DNA from: Geotrypetes seraphini
Taxonomy: Eukaryota > Chordata > Amphibia > Gymnophiona > Dermophiidae
Length of the DNA: 64,000 nt
NCBI RefSeq assembly: GCF_902459505.1
Contig: NC_047096.1
Span: forward strand, 9,796,001-9,860,000
Direction of reading: 5' to 3'
Positions 63,150 to 64,000 of the stretch are shown piece by piece. Positions within the stretch are counted from its first letter, which is position 1. Each line of letters starts with the position of its first letter. The notes under the pieces were generated by a model. That model searched no databases and had not been told where the DNA came from. It saw only the letters and a program-made list of their open reading frames with translations. The position numbers and the translations under genes are program-made.

Positions 63150-64000
63150 CCTGTGGTTTCCAGATTTATGAAAGGACTTTTTCATGTCAATCCTCCTACG
63201 AGACAGTCAAAAAGGCTGAGGAGCCTTCGGGACAGCAGACGGTTGAGACTTTTGCTGAGCCTTCTGAGGGGGCTGCCGCTTTGCAGGTTGCCTCGCAGGA
63301 GGAGCTTGCCTCAGCTGATAACGCCGCTGATAGATCAATGGCGGTCGAGAGGGCCGAGACTGCTGAGGCTTAGGCCTAAGAATGGACTGGAAGGACTTTT
63401 CATGATCAGACAGCTTCTTAGTGACTGTCTCGATGGATTCATCGAAAAGATCTGCCCCCAGCACATGGGACGTTTGCCAGCTGGTCCTGAAGATTCGGGT
63501 CCATGTCAATGGTTCGTAACCAGGCCAAACGGCGCATCGCCACAGAGCAGGCTGCCGCTCGGGCCGAGAGCTCGAAAGCATCATAGGCAGATTGCATCAA
63601 TTGAAGACGAAGCTGGGACAGCGAGGCAACCACCTCCTCGAACTCAAACCGAGCCTGGGACTCGATGTAGGGCGTGAACTTCCGAAGCACAGGTAGAAAA
63701 AATTCCAAGTAGGTGGCAAAGTGGAAATTATAATTCAGGACTCGAGACGCCATCATAGAATTCTGATAGATGCGTCGTCCAAACTTATCCATGGTCCTGC
63801 TCTCGTGGCCCGGAGGCACCGAAGCATACACCTGGCCAGGATGAGACCGCTTGAGCGAGGATTCGACCAGGAGGGACTGATGAGAAAGCTGAGGCCCCTC
63901 GAAGCCCTTATGATGCACCGTGCGGTACCGAGCATCCAATTTTCCAGGGACCGCAGGAATAGAGTAAGGAGACTCAAAGCACCTCATGAAGGTCTGGTCG
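63150..64000 (-). mobile_element. DIRS-type gag-like region, runs off the window
   Basis: Minus-strand frame with MDKFGRRIYQNSMMASRVLN, FHFATYLEFFLPVLRK and RTIDMDPNLQDQLANVPCAG. These are blocks found in the gag-like protein of vertebrate DIRS elements (the same domain occurs in LAP2-alpha). The element continues beyond 64,000. Broken at least once; fairly recent by frame length. Confidence 0.8.

Noticed and set aside
63153-63677. 174-codon plus-strand Arg/Leu-rich frame
   Set aside because: Antisense shadow of the DIRS-type gag-like region.

Overview
The window is nuclear DNA of a non-mammalian tetrapod. It carries four coding exons of a RAS gene and six exons of a multi-cold-shock-domain gene, all on the minus strand, in the tandem order known for CSDE1 (UNR) and NRAS in other vertebrates. 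Around and inside these genes is a dense mixture of CR1-like, L2-like and L1/Tx1-like LINEs, tRNA-derived SINEs, a Penelope-like element, DIRS-type (tyrosine-recombinase) retroelements, hAT and Tc1 DNA transposons and many short inverted-repeat (MITE) elements. Penelope-like and DIRS elements argue against mammal and bird. The mix, together with the tetrapod-like NRAS protein, suggests an amphibian, most likely a caecilian; this is inference and not proven by the sequence.

Layout from low to high coordinates: 1-13,890 is gene-poor flanking DNA downstream of NRAS, made mostly of repeats. It includes a 378-bp tandem SINE array, a 105-bp minisatellite inside a MITE, two large fold-back elements and a head-to-head Penelope fragment. 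13,900-17,681 is the inferred NRAS 3' UTR and is free of recognised repeats. The NRAS coding exons are at 18,654-18,777 (exon 5), 19,322-19,481 (exon 4), 22,775-22,953 (exon 3) and 24,857-24,984 (exon 2). A CpG-rich promoter with CCAAT and ETS sites lies near 32,330-32,430. From about 32,450 to 40,085 is an intergenic stretch filled with transposons, including L1, hAT-like, DIRS and Tc1 copies. CSDE1 follows: its 3' UTR is about 40,085-41,776 and its coding exons are at 41,777-41,824, 43,659-43,791, 44,440-44,603, 51,163-51,341, a candidate cassette at 58,266-58,352, and 59,181-59,300. The 5' part of CSDE1 lies beyond the window.

The four NRAS coding exons join without a break into 189 codons plus stop, with exon sizes of 111 (coding), 179, 160 and 120 nt. 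The GTPase core looks wild type at residues 12, 13 and 61. CSDE1 encodes an RNA-binding translational regulator; the exons here give its last cold-shock domain and its C-terminus. The most notable points are an unusual NRAS CaaX box (CTLV), an acidic in-frame 87-nt candidate cassette exon in CSDE1, the expansion of the CSDE1-NRAS gap from roughly 150 bp in human to about 7.7 kb, and several unusual repeat architectures. I found no wholly new gene system.
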